From positions 62,001 to 126,000 of the forward strand of contig JAWZYV010012250.1 in NCBI GenBank assembly GCA_038373885.1: a stretch of 64,000 nucleotides of DNA, read 5' to 3'. Below the pieces are notes generated by a model. That model searched no databases. It was not told the origin of the DNA and saw nothing but the letters and a program-made list of their open reading frames with translations. The translations under genes and the position numbers were made by a program. Shown here piece after piece: positions 47,701-60,048 of the stretch. Source of the stretch: Cheiracanthium punctorium (lineage: Eukaryota; Arthropoda; Arachnida; Araneae; Cheiracanthiidae). Positions within the stretch are counted from its first letter, which is position 1; each line of letters starts with the position of its first letter.

Positions 47701-50700
47701 AATTTTGAATGCCACCTCATGAGCGTACGGGGCACATTTTACTCATTGGGAATTAGTTTGCAGGGGGTCGTATACAAATTTAAAAAGTATGACTTTTTGA
47801 AAATGAACGAGAAGATTTTTTTTCTTAACGGAGTTTTATTTCCGGCCTTATTGTGCCACTCATGTCTAACAGATAAAGAATCGAAGCCCGTTACCACCTT
47901 TTTGGGACAGCCTGTATATTCAGAAGACTATAACCTCGTTTAAAAAAAATCAATTATAAATTAATATCTATTCTTTTGGTTTAGAAGATTCATTAGTGTC
48001 AGCATTATTTATAACCATCTTAGAAATTCTGTGTTCATCCAGACTGTCACGTACTTAAGGGGGAGTGAGATCGAGGTTGACCCCCCCCCCCTTCTGAATG
48101 GGCAGTTTTACTTTTAAAGGTATTTATTTTTAAACTGTAGTCTTTTGGGACAAACTTTTTATTTCCACGGGCGGACACTTGCGACTAGGCATTGTCTACT
48201 GAAACTGCACAAAGGTAAGTAGCTAGAGTTTTCCGCGCCCTATCGCAACTGAAAAATTTGCGCCCCCTCCTATTTCTCAAAATGTAATAGAGAATTTTTG
48301 ATATGCATCTTGGCTCCCCTCGGGTGCTGCGCCCGCAGACAGGTGTCCCTCCTTGCCCCTCTCTAGCTACCGCATTGCTGGTAGCGCGTACCCTATTTAT
48401 CAGATCGGACGAGAGACAAAATATACGCCTGTCTCGTCTAGCAAAATCTCTATATAGTAATGATAAAAACGCCCGTCTCACCTAAATGCTGCAAAGCTGT
48501 CTCGTCTCGCAAAATCCTTATGTAGTAAAAATATAAACGTCTGTCTCGTCTCGCAAAAATATTTGTCCAATCTCGTCTCGCAGCCATACATATCTAAATG
48601 TACGTTTCCCTTTTCCCGTAAATGGACAAATTTAATTTCTTTTAATTTTTTCTTATTGTATTTTCCGCGCAATTTTCTCTGAAAATAACTTCATAAGTTT
48701 TTGTTTGTTTGTTTGTTTTAAACATATATTCGTTAGAAAGCCTTGCCTGATATTTATTTGTCCCAATGGGCATTAGAGAGTGTTCAAGTGATTCAATTTA
48801 GTAAGTATTTAAAAGATTATTTTATAAAACTCTAAAGTCATTCTCAGTTCTTTGGACATTTACAGTTTTTGTGAAATTTTCATACAGTTTGAGTTTTTTC
48901 TGTACCAACCTGATTTCTGATTTCCATCTAAAGTTTAGAATAACAGAAGGCATACAGGAATAAATGCCAGTTTTGTTAAAAAATCTATTTAAGAAATGCA
49001 AACCCATTAGTATAATCTCTACCTGCAAGTTCTTCGGTGCCTAGTTTTCAATTAAACCATCTAAGCTAAATTCAAAAAAGCAGTAGTCATGATTGATTGA
49101 TTGATTGATAAAAACCACTTAACTAGAATACGTAAAAGACAAAGTTTCTGAGAGCTATTTGTATGAGATTCGGTGTTTTGTTGTTGTTTTTTTTTTTTGT
49201 TTTTTTTTGGGGGGGGGACCCACTTACCAGATGGCACAATCGCCATAGCTAGGGAAGTTCCAGCGCACAAAACCATGCAGGAAGCTGTGACCGTCCGCCT
49301 GCCGAAGAACTTCAATGTGAGGTAGAGCAGTCCATAGGAAGGGAACTCCAGAACACCCACTAGCAAGAAGTTGATGTACGGATCGCCGGAGAAGTCGTTT
49401 GTGTTGTAGGAGAGTGCATAGTACATGAGCGCGTTCACCAGCCTGGGAGTGAGAGAAAGAACGCATAGTTAAAAGCACATGTAACATTTGAGAACACAAT
49501 CAGGATAATGTCAGTGGACAAAATTTCGCGGGACATCGTTTGTTTGTGGTTATTTTGGCAGCCCGCTAGGATGTTCTAACTGACATGAAAGATACAAGAT
49601 GATTGCTGGGACCGTGTACACTTTTCTCTGGTCTTCAAGTGTTCTTCTTGTTGCATATAAAGATATTCGCATAATTTCCCATTATGAAGAATTACATTTT
49701 AGCACCTAAGTGACGAATTTACATATTTTTGTAAGAAGCAAATGCAAAAAATAATATTATGGTTGATTGCTTTACAACTGGTGCAAAATCTCGTCATAAT
49801 CAGAACCATCATTTTGAGAGAATCCCTTAGAGATTTACCTCTCTTTACAGAAGAATTTCGTAGTTCTCATTGTGTTTCGCTTTGAAAATCCACTTGGAGC
49901 TTATGGTCTTCCTTTTTTCCAGTAGTTCTACAGGACAAAAAGCGTCGTTTTCGTCCATTTTTTCTTTGGTTGCTTCCAATTACTTAATTTTTTCCTTTGT
50001 CAGATAATCTATTTCATTACTTGAAGTTCTGAGTTTTCGGATTATTTTGCATAATAGCCGTGACTTCTGATAGTTGACCGTTCATCGTTCTTTCTGATCT
50101 TACTTGTCTGTCGGTCTTTTCCATCGTCTTCACCTTTCGCACGGTCTTCATCGTCGTCATTATTATCGTTTATCACGAGAGAAACTGATAACTCTCCTTT
50201 TGCGTCATCTTCCAGGATTTTTAACAGCTCTACTTGGTAAAATTTTGCCATTTTCTGTTAAAATAAGGTAGCCCTTTCATTTTACTTTTAGCATAGTTCA
50301 CTAATATAGATTTTACTTCAGTAGCGTAAAGCTTTTGTCGCTATGTACTTGTACATTGGCAAAAGCTTTACATCTGAGTCCCCTATGCTGAGAAAGCTCG
50401 GGCTTTTAGTTATCTGCTTTTGAGGCGCCGTTTGATCAGCATGATCGACCCCCTACCGATGTGTCTGATACTTTTCCGTTAAAGAGGCACCAATGATAAT
50501 TTGCTAAAGCCAAAAACCTTGAAAGTATTTTAATGCTTATTTTAACCAGTGCTAATGTGCCAAGGCTAGCTACCTTCTGACTGTTTCTAATACTTACATT
50601 ATTTAATTTGTATCAATAACAAATATAATAGTTTCGCCACAACTTGCATTTTAGAATCGCGGCACAAGTATTTTTAGCTCTGCAATATTATTTAGTGCGC

Positions 50701-53700
50701 TTAGAAAAGAACTTCATGATTTTAGAATTAATTTGTAAAATGTGATCGATAGAAGAATGAAACAAATATGTATTTATTTTGAAAACTCTAAAAAATCTGA
50801 CATAGAAATTTTAAAATTAACTACAAATGTTGCCGAAACGCGGTTCTGTGCGCTTTAGTCTAAATACGGAATCCCTTTAACAAAATGGCTCATAAATAGT
50901 ACCTCGAAATCCAGACAGTTAAATTAATACTTTAACGTCCTTTAACGTTCGATCAATGGAACTGTTATGGCCTCAGAGAAATTTTACCGAGATTGGAACG
51001 TACAGTGCCACTACCTCTTAACATTCAGTACTGTTTTTGAGATTTTTATATCAGAATTTTACAGCCGTTAGAGTAAAAATGTGTTTTCATTCTTCTCAGC
51101 TTTTTTTTTTTTCAGTTCACCGACTTGGACGACCATCGACGCATTCTAAGAGCATTTTTATTTGAGGGGCGGACGCTATTTGGCCCATTTGTCACTAGTC
51201 GTCGATCACAGTATATATCCAAGTCCTCGTTCCAGTTCTATGGTTTGAAAACGAGGGAGTCTGAACACACTGTATTTTTCTACAATTAAATCTAGAACAC
51301 TTGTACTTTTAGATTTCGGTCGGCTCAAGCCGTTCCATTGTAGAACGAATTGGGGATATCTCCCCGCTAAGCTCATGCTGTAGCTGTGCGTACAAACTGA
51401 ATCAAACGTAGTTTGAAAAAAAAAACAATTTATGAGGAAAATTAATACCTTTCAATCAGAGTTAGTATAGAATTTGTGCTTCCTTCGCTTCCAGAAATAC
51501 TTTAATGCGTTGTGGCATAGATTCTACCAGGATTTACAATTTTTGACAGTTTGTTCAGCCCTATTCCATACCTGGATGTGTGAACAAATGACGCTATTTT
51601 TTGTGCTTCAATCTATTTTTGAAGTCTTTCGAGTCTTTGCTTACAGAGATAGATCCTCTATGGGGTTTATGTCCTGTCCCATTTAAACAGCCACTTTGTT
51701 TTTGGCAAAGCATTACGTCATTCAAAAAAATTATAATAAGGAGACGAATCTGCTGAAATACAGGGAGAGTCTGAAAAAGTGGCCAAAACTTCATGGGGTG
51801 ATAGAACGCATCTACGCGGGGAAATTTTGTCATAGAACGTATTGGCTAACGCAAACGGCGAGCCGCTAGGGGGCGTTGTAAACGGTGTCAAAGGTTGGTC
51901 GGAACACAACCGGTGAGAAATTAAAAGGCACTTTTCTGCTGGCACATTTAAAGAATTCACACAAGATTCAGAGGAGATGCTACAGGAAGCATTGTATTAA
52001 CTGTAACTGAATGGATGTACATGCTCAAAAAAATCCTCAAAAGAGCGTCCGCCAGCGGTAATGCAAGCTTCATACCTACGGGATAGGGACGGACGCACAT
52101 TTCGTGGTTCGTATATCCAGCCCATCCTCTCATCGATTCACGAAAGAAAATGCCTTTGGATGCGAGGATCGATCATTTCACATCATTTATAACGCAAACT
52201 TCTCGGCGTTCAAATTTCCATGTTCAACGCCACCTAGCGGTTCACCGTTTACGATCCGCCCATACTTTCTGTGAGGAAATTTGCTCGTGTAGATGGGTTC
52301 TATCACCCCCTAAAGTTTCGGCCACCTTTTCAGACTACCCTCTATACCAGTGTTTCCCAACGTGGGGCCCACGCCCCACAGGGGGCAATTTGACTGCTAA
52401 GAGAGGCAATTCAAAAATGGACTCGACACGAATTTAATCCTTTTGCTCCGGGCCATTTAAATGCAATGCTAGATTTCGGTGCCAAAATTGAAAGGAAAAA
52501 GCAAATTCTTAAATGATTGCGGCCAATAAATATTATAAATTCGTTTGACGAGACCAAAATATTTACTGTGTTTGATAAAAAATATTAAAAAATTTATTTA
52601 CTGTGTTTTGTTAACAATTTCCTAGTGATTTCTTCCTAAAACCTATCATACCAGTTAAGTCGAGCGATGGCAACGACTGCCCTTTTTTCAGCATTGGGCA
52701 ATCTATCCAGCTGTTCTCACATTCTTAGATTTTTCAGCAGATGTCAATGCCGTTAAAAATAATCGTGGCCATTTTTTTTTTTTACGGAAAATGACGTGCT
52801 AAAAAGTAAAGGATTCTCGTGGAGCTCTGTCACCCGCAATTATTTTTATAGAAATAAAATCTATTCTTCGTGACTGGCAACAGTCAAAACTTCAGAGTTT
52901 GGTGTTCGCAGAGCGGGAACACTGCGCCTTAAAGGGTTAACCTGATTTAACTGAGGTTTTATTTTTTCTATCATTATCTTCTCGTACTGCTGACGCTTTT
53001 CACCCTGCCTTCAGCGGGGAAGAGGGCTTTCCCCTCTCGTGTGGAAAACAAACTTCTTTTTGGGAGTGTTTGTCTAAAGTTGGAAAATCCAGACGTTTGC
53101 ACTTCATTCAACTAATACTCGCGGTAGTGTTATGTGGCATGTAATGGACTCCCCATCTCACATACTTACCACAAATACATAGAGATCAATATCCTGCCTC
53201 TCATCCTCGGAGTTCGGAATAAATCCAGAAGAGTGCCTTTCCTCTCGTCCGTAATGACATCAGACTAGAAATGAGAAGAAAGGAAAGAACACACTTTCAT
53301 ATTTTTACACACGTACTACTCAAGTGCTCTATAATAATAGTACTCTTTGTGTAAATGAACGAGCGGAATTTTTTATGGTGTAGTCCTTTTTCCTACCTTA
53401 TTTTGAACATTTTTTCAATTTACATTACCCACTTATCTCTAATAAATAAAGAATTAAAGCGTGTTGCCACCTTTTTGGGACACCCTGTACATGTAACACA
53501 TAAATGTTAGTGCTAAAGTCTGATGGTACAAAAATACAAAATGAATAATTAATTTAAAAGTGACAGTTTTTGTCCTTTTTTTTTGTCTTAAAAATTCTAC
53601 AGTTCAATTTATGTGTGTTCAATACTATGCACCTTAATATTTTTTGTTTGCGTAACATGTATTTTCGGATTTCTGTGCTTGGCTCGAAACCCGCTTATAA

Positions 53701-56700
53701 ATTCTCGCCAGATGGACAACACAAGGGGGGTGCCCTCCGCCGGGGTTTTTCAAAGGGTTCCTAACCCGTATTTACGCTAAGTTTCGGAGAAAACCACTGA
53801 AAACTCCGAGCGGTTAAGGTAGACGGACGCGACAAGGTTTACCTTAACGTTACATTGGAATGAAAATCGTTCACCGTCCTTAATTAAGCAATAATGCTAA
53901 ATTAATCACGAATGACTGCCAGCATAATGCATTTACTCTCCTTATGGACAGCACCTGTACAACTTCAGTACCGGAACATTTCAGAAACAGTAATCATAAT
54001 TAGTAATAGGGAGTTTGCGCATAGCGGTTTCACTCACGGTAACGCTAACGTTAAATGCTATTGTACAGTACAGCGCATGCGCACATATAAAGTAAGTTTC
54101 ATGATTGGCTCGAAACTTCTGAATAGCGGATAGCGTTAGCGTTAACGTAGGAAAAAACGTAGAGCACAAACTCTCTATTTATTGTTCTTCTAACATGACT
54201 TCATCACTGTTTTACTTTCACAAAGTAAAACTATTTAAAATTCCTGGTGAATGATACAAATTTTAGAAAATATCTCAAGTTACAGATAAAAATCAAAATA
54301 CCTTTCTGATAAAAAGTAATTTATTATGATCTATTTCTACATCATATTATATAATTAGTGATAGTTAGAATTTTCTATATGTCGTACATTTAAATTTTCT
54401 ATCTTAAATCATTAAAATGTTTTATGCGGGAGTAAATTTACCACAAACTTTGAATTATATTACTTTGTGAAAATAAATGTGTGATGACGTCATTTTAGTG
54501 GACCTAGGGGATGACGTAAAAGTTTCTGTTCTCAGGCATTGTATATCTAGGAGGTGTTGATCTAATTCCGCAGTCTTGAGTGCAGCCGCATGAAATCTGG
54601 ATTAACGGTGTACAGTCGAACCCGCGCTCAATGAAAAATAGATTGAAAGATTATCCTGCTTAATGTGATACATTTTTATGTACCAAACCGTAATAATCAG
54701 TGTGATACAGGATAATGGAATATCCCCGCTTTTTGGAATAAATTTTCGAGGCAGATTGGCTATTTCATTAAGCGGGTTCGACTACATATCGAAAAAAATC
54801 TTTTTGGTACGCAATTTTGGTACGTAAACGTACACACACAAAAAACCCCAAGCACTTCAAAATTTTTAGAATTTTTTTTTTTTTTTCGAACTGTACTAAA
54901 CTATAAACCTGTATCAGTTACAAAACTTTTAAGAAAAATTCTCATAATCGAAAACGTTGAGAAGTGTATCATTCTTCGAAAGATTTTGCAGCGAAAATTC
55001 TGTGTTTAATAATTTTTTCTGAAAGTGTCATAAAAGCACCGTTTTTTTTTTTTTTTTTTTTTTTCATTTATTTAGGTGTGTAGTACAGCGTGTGAAAATT
55101 CATCCTGAATTCTTTCGGTATTATTACAGCTTATATTCTTGCGTACGTAAATTTGCGTGATTTTTTTTTTCGATATAATTATTGTTGATTAACCGATGAG
55201 ATTTTTGACGGTTCGTTTAGATAATGAGTGATGATGGACGCTGATACAGCGCCTGAACTTACACTGAAAAGACATTTCAGGACATCGTCCATGTCCACTT
55301 CGAGGTCCATTCTGTTGCGTTTGGCAGCCGTGACGATCAGCTTTTTCATTTCCTCTTTCTTGGCGTGCATGAGTAGCCACCGAGGAGATTCCGGAACAAA
55401 TCTAAATTTGTTTACAAAATTGTAAGTAATTGGTAAAAAAAAAACATAAAAATTTCATCATCGCCGACATCATAGATCCTTGGTTAGGATTTAATATTGA
55501 ATATCGATCCAATAATTTGAATGTATCGGGTTGTTCGGAAAGTAATTTCGTTTCTTTCCAACAGAGGACTTCCCTAGTAGCAACTGGCTACTTTTGGTTA
55601 GCACTGGCTACGTAGCTGGCCGATGATGGCCCGATCAAAAATGCTAGTCGGGTTAATTGTATTTTTCCCCCAGCCAATTTCACACTTAAGCCGCATAATC
55701 ACTATATATTTTGACAGCTTATGTACCAAGCTTGCATGCGAAAAAAGTTCGATGGATTCTGAGCAGTAGTTTTTGTTTGGTACACTTTCAAATATGGAAA
55801 CTGAAAAGAGACTATTTCGACATGTTTTGCTTTTTCTCTATCGAAAAGGTAAAAATACTGTTTAAGATAGAAAAAAAATGATCCGATGTGTATGGAGATG
55901 TGTTCAGAGAACGCCAGTGCCAAAACTACTTTTCAAAATTTTGATCCGGCAATTTTGGATGTTGAAGACGCACCGTGTTCTGGAAGGCCCATTGAAGCTG
56001 ACTAAGACACAATATAGGCTGCCATTCATGGATGAAAACCGGCGAATAACAACTCGTGAGATCGCTGAAAGGATAAATTGATCGAATGCGACCCTTCATG
56101 ATCATTTAAAATGCCTCCAAGCTCGACATATGTGTTCCTCATGTTCTTAAAAGCGAAACGACTTTCGGCGAACAACCTAATATTTTATTACTTATTCTTT
56201 TAGGATTACATTAGTGATTGTGGCTTCTCTCAACGATCACCAACAATTTCGCCTTTACATTTATCTAGTAGCTATATGCACTTACACACTTTGCAGTAAA
56301 GAAAGTTTTTCACAATTAGACGATTTTTTATCACAACGAGTTTGAACACGCCGGATGTTCGTAAAAATTTGAAAATTCTGCTAGAAAATAACGAATAATA
56401 ATAAAAGTTGTGGCGTATGTCTTCAGGGTAAGAGATAACTTAGATTTTTTTGTATCGTAAACTTTCTTCGATACATATCAGCGCTTTCTACTAGTATCTT
56501 TTTTAACTACAACATTTTTTGTCATGAATTTGGAAGAACATTCAACGGGCAGCAAATATAGAGCACTGACATTGGGTAAGACTCAAATTAATTTTTCTTT
56601 TTTTATGTCATATATCGTTTCATTAAACATGATCTTGACGTTTTAAATACTTTTAAACAAAGTCTGTACCAGATCAGCAACAGTTACTATCTTTAACAGA

Positions 56701-59700
56701 ATCGCACATTCCAATACTATGTAAATTATAATGACTGTAGACACAGTCAAATACAGTTTTACAACAGATCTTTGCAAATGTTCATTAAATAAAAGTAATT
56801 CATACTTTCAAACCTAATTAGTATACTATAGGCCCAAGCAAGTTCTTGAAAATCCAGGTATTTGTGTTTTACTGATTCCTGAAAAATTTTGACAACATGA
56901 TTTTGAAGTGAAAGTCTGTTATCACTCCAATAATTTTTGAACTAGAAGAACTACAGTCATAAAAGTGGGGGGTCTAGGTATAGTAAAGTTGTCGCGCTAC
57001 GCAAGAAAAACGCAATGTTAAAACAGAAAACATAAAATGCAAGGGATAAAAGCGTATTACCTATACTTGAGCCAGCTTGCTATCACTCATGCTGTACAAT
57101 GTGCAGCGGGAATTGCAGACCTAGTACACGTGTTTATGGCTATAGCTTTTGCCGTTCAGAAATTATTGGTGGTGACAACAGACTTTGGCGGGGAACACTG
57201 TATGTTTTGTTTCATTTTAAACAACTCACAAGGCATGTATGAACATTCACATTAGTGCAATGCTCGTTCAGGTAAACACAATTTGATATTGTGCATGTGA
57301 AAATTCTTCTGCAGTCCTCAGAAGGAAACCCTAAAAGTAATATTTATTGTTTCATCGGATTATCAGAAAAAAAAAGGCGTCATAGGATGTTCAACAATGA
57401 ACGTTCGAAAAAACTCTGACAAATTGTGTTACTTAAATTCCTTGTTGATGGTCATGTCGCCTTCCAATATCTCATACAGAACAGATGCTGAGATGAACAG
57501 ATTTTGCAAGATCTGCTTTGAGAAAACGATGTACTGAGAGCATTTCGACGAGCCAATCCTCTCTGCGACAGGTCCCCCGTCTGCGTGTGACAGCTTTAGG
57601 TTTTTGTAATGTATTTCAAATAAGAAAACCCCGATTTTTAACATACAAAAAAGTAATTAAAGTCCAGTTTCTGGATGATTGTACTGGATGGAACTGGTTA
57701 AGCAACCGTCGACTTTTATATTTCAGTGAAATTTTTATGTTTTGAAGTGCTTAAAGATGACTGTAACTGATGTTTCTAGTACCCCTTTTCTGGATTGAAT
57801 ACTGTAATAAGATAACAGGAGAATCTGCGCAGAAAGAATGTGCAATTGGCTGTCACTTGGATGGCGTCACTGAAACGCCAAATCGAAATGCTCTATAGGA
57901 ATGCGGTGACTTGGATGCACGATTTAAAAGTTGCGCTAGGTACTGTACGGGTTATGCTGATTATGTGATGCTTTGTAAGCAAGCATGTTCCAGAAGCACG
58001 ATTTCAGTTTTACCCTCAAAAAATTATTTCTTTTGCTAGACTCGTTTGTAGATAGGTGGGAGGTTTACTTACATCAGGAATGGTGCCATCAGCCATGCGG
58101 GCACAGCGATCGCCACCTGATACCAGAACCAGTCTCTGAATACGTAACCCACAAAAGCCAGAAGTAGCAGACCCATGCTCCAGCCGAGTTGAATCGTAAT
58201 GGAAACACACGTGCGATGTCGGAAACCCACCATTTCCATCACTACCAAAATAGAAAAAGAACTATGGTTATCGTTCTTCTCGTGTCCATGGATAGACGAT
58301 TCCTCCATCCATGGAAATAGGTGCCATTGCCCCCCAAGGGAGTTGGAGTTTCTGCCTGTTGGTCCCTAATTTTGAACTAATTCCAGATGAGGGACCAGCC
58401 ACCACCTGAAATCGGCAAACCCAGAGGTATCGTTTGAACATGGAGAACATTGGAGCCACAGCCACGACGGATTTTATGTGCACCAGCTCCCATTAGCGCA
58501 GAGGTTCTCAAATTTTAACCTTCGCGCCCCCCCCCCCCCAACAAAGGCTAACTTACGGTGGCGCCCCCTCACATTTTTAAGCATACATTCAGTTTTTTAA
58601 TCTTTAACAATGAACATTAGTCGAATTTTCTACAAAATAATGTTATTAGTAAAGTTTGAATGAACATTTTAAGCGAAAATGGATATATTTTTGAGTAAAA
58701 ATGAGAATAAATAAGATGAATTTTTAAAGAACATTTAGCACTACTTGCTCTTCGGTTTTTCTCGCGCCCCTCCCCCTGCAAACGCTCTTCGCCTCCCTTG
58801 GGGGTCGCGCCCCACAGGTTGAGAATCGCTGCATTAGCGTACACAGTTCCACAGCAGTTCAGCCGAGAGAGGAGTTCACCCTTCAGAGCATTGGCCAAGC
58901 CGGATGCTGCTTCACTTTCCGTGTTCTTACGGGAACATAGTTTAGTGAAAAGAACTGTTATCCCTTTATTTTTATTTGCTCATCTTTTGAACTTTTAAGC
59001 TCGGGGAAATTTGTCGGTAGATTTCAGGTTCTTCGGGACATTGGTGAATTGTTACTGGTGAAGGAAAATAAGAACTGTATCTTAATTGAAAAAGCCTCAT
59101 CACTGGATGTAACTCGGAACCCGACTGCACTGCCGAGTATCATCACACATTAACACAGAAAGGACAACGTTAGTAACCGTCAGAGAGAGCTAATGCCTAT
59201 GACCGGCTTTGGATCGGAAAGTATCCCAGTGAGAGGATATTTGACCATGCAGATTTAACACACTCAATCAAGACTTATTTACGATTGTCTCTCGCCTGCT
59301 AGGATATGAGCCCTAGTCTTTTAAACTGGAGTACAGCTCCTGTTAATAGATTTAATATGTTCGTAAAAAGACCTCTATAGTACAAAATGGTCCTCCGATG
59401 GTCCATAAGAGATTAAAGCCAGCTCCCTTAGCCATATTCTTTCACATCCAGAAAAGTATCAAGGGGCAGGAGGGGAGGGGGGCAATAATTATGATCGAAG
59501 TATTTTAGCAGAAATGAGTCATTCTTCTCTCATTCACGTTTCCTATTGAACCCACATTTATTCTATTTGATCTAATCATTGAAAAGACACTCTTCTTTTA
59601 CTGGTGTTGCCTCCCAGCATGGGTCTAAATCTCTCAATGCATCTTTTCAAAGATGAGAGAAGGTTAAACATAGGTTCAAAAGTGACTTAAACTCCCAAAC

Positions 59701-60005
59701 AACATGACAGATTTTTATAGGTTTATGTGCGCTCAAGGTGGGTGTCAATCGTCCTATCACCCACCCCTTTTTGAATCTGCCCCTGGGGACAATTGATATT
59801 TTGACTGACAAGGAGGAGGCACGGCTTCAGAGAAACGGATTTCAATGATCTTTGGCACGTTGTTCGTCACAGGACTTTGCTAATATTTGCATAGAAGCTG
59901 TTGAAGGGCTTGTTGCAAAAGGGAGGAAGCTTCATTCAATGTTAGGTCAAAAGCTCATAATTCCTGTGCGAGTTTTAATATAACTCAAGTTAATTATTTT
60001 GTGTC

Positions 60006-60048
<43 letters not shown>

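Noticed and set aside
48185..48481. 98-residue ORF on the - strand
   Set aside because: It lies in GC-rich repeat debris; the similarity to the frame near 44530 follows from a shared nucleotide repeat, not a conserved gene.
50042..50251. Acidic 69-residue ORF on the - strand as a host gene
   Set aside because: It is more likely debris of the adjacent copia fragment; low-complexity Asp/Lys sequence gives no firm identity.
54613..54784. GGTTCGAC-like word suggesting a tRNA T-loop
   Set aside because: The word is part of a MITE inverted repeat; no tRNA cloverleaf can be drawn around it.
57429..57644. Possible small gene (71 residues) on the - strand
   Set aside because: No splice-site support, no known motif, and it lies within a transporter intron.
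58268..58483. ORF on the - strand adjacent to transporter exon 2
   Set aside because: It lies upstream of the acceptor used by exon 2 and shows no transporter-like residues. Intron.
59460..59786. Possible hAT MITE with GGGGCAG-type ends
   Set aside because: The flanks AAAAGTAT and GGGACAAT do not match, and the inverted ends are short. Not supported.
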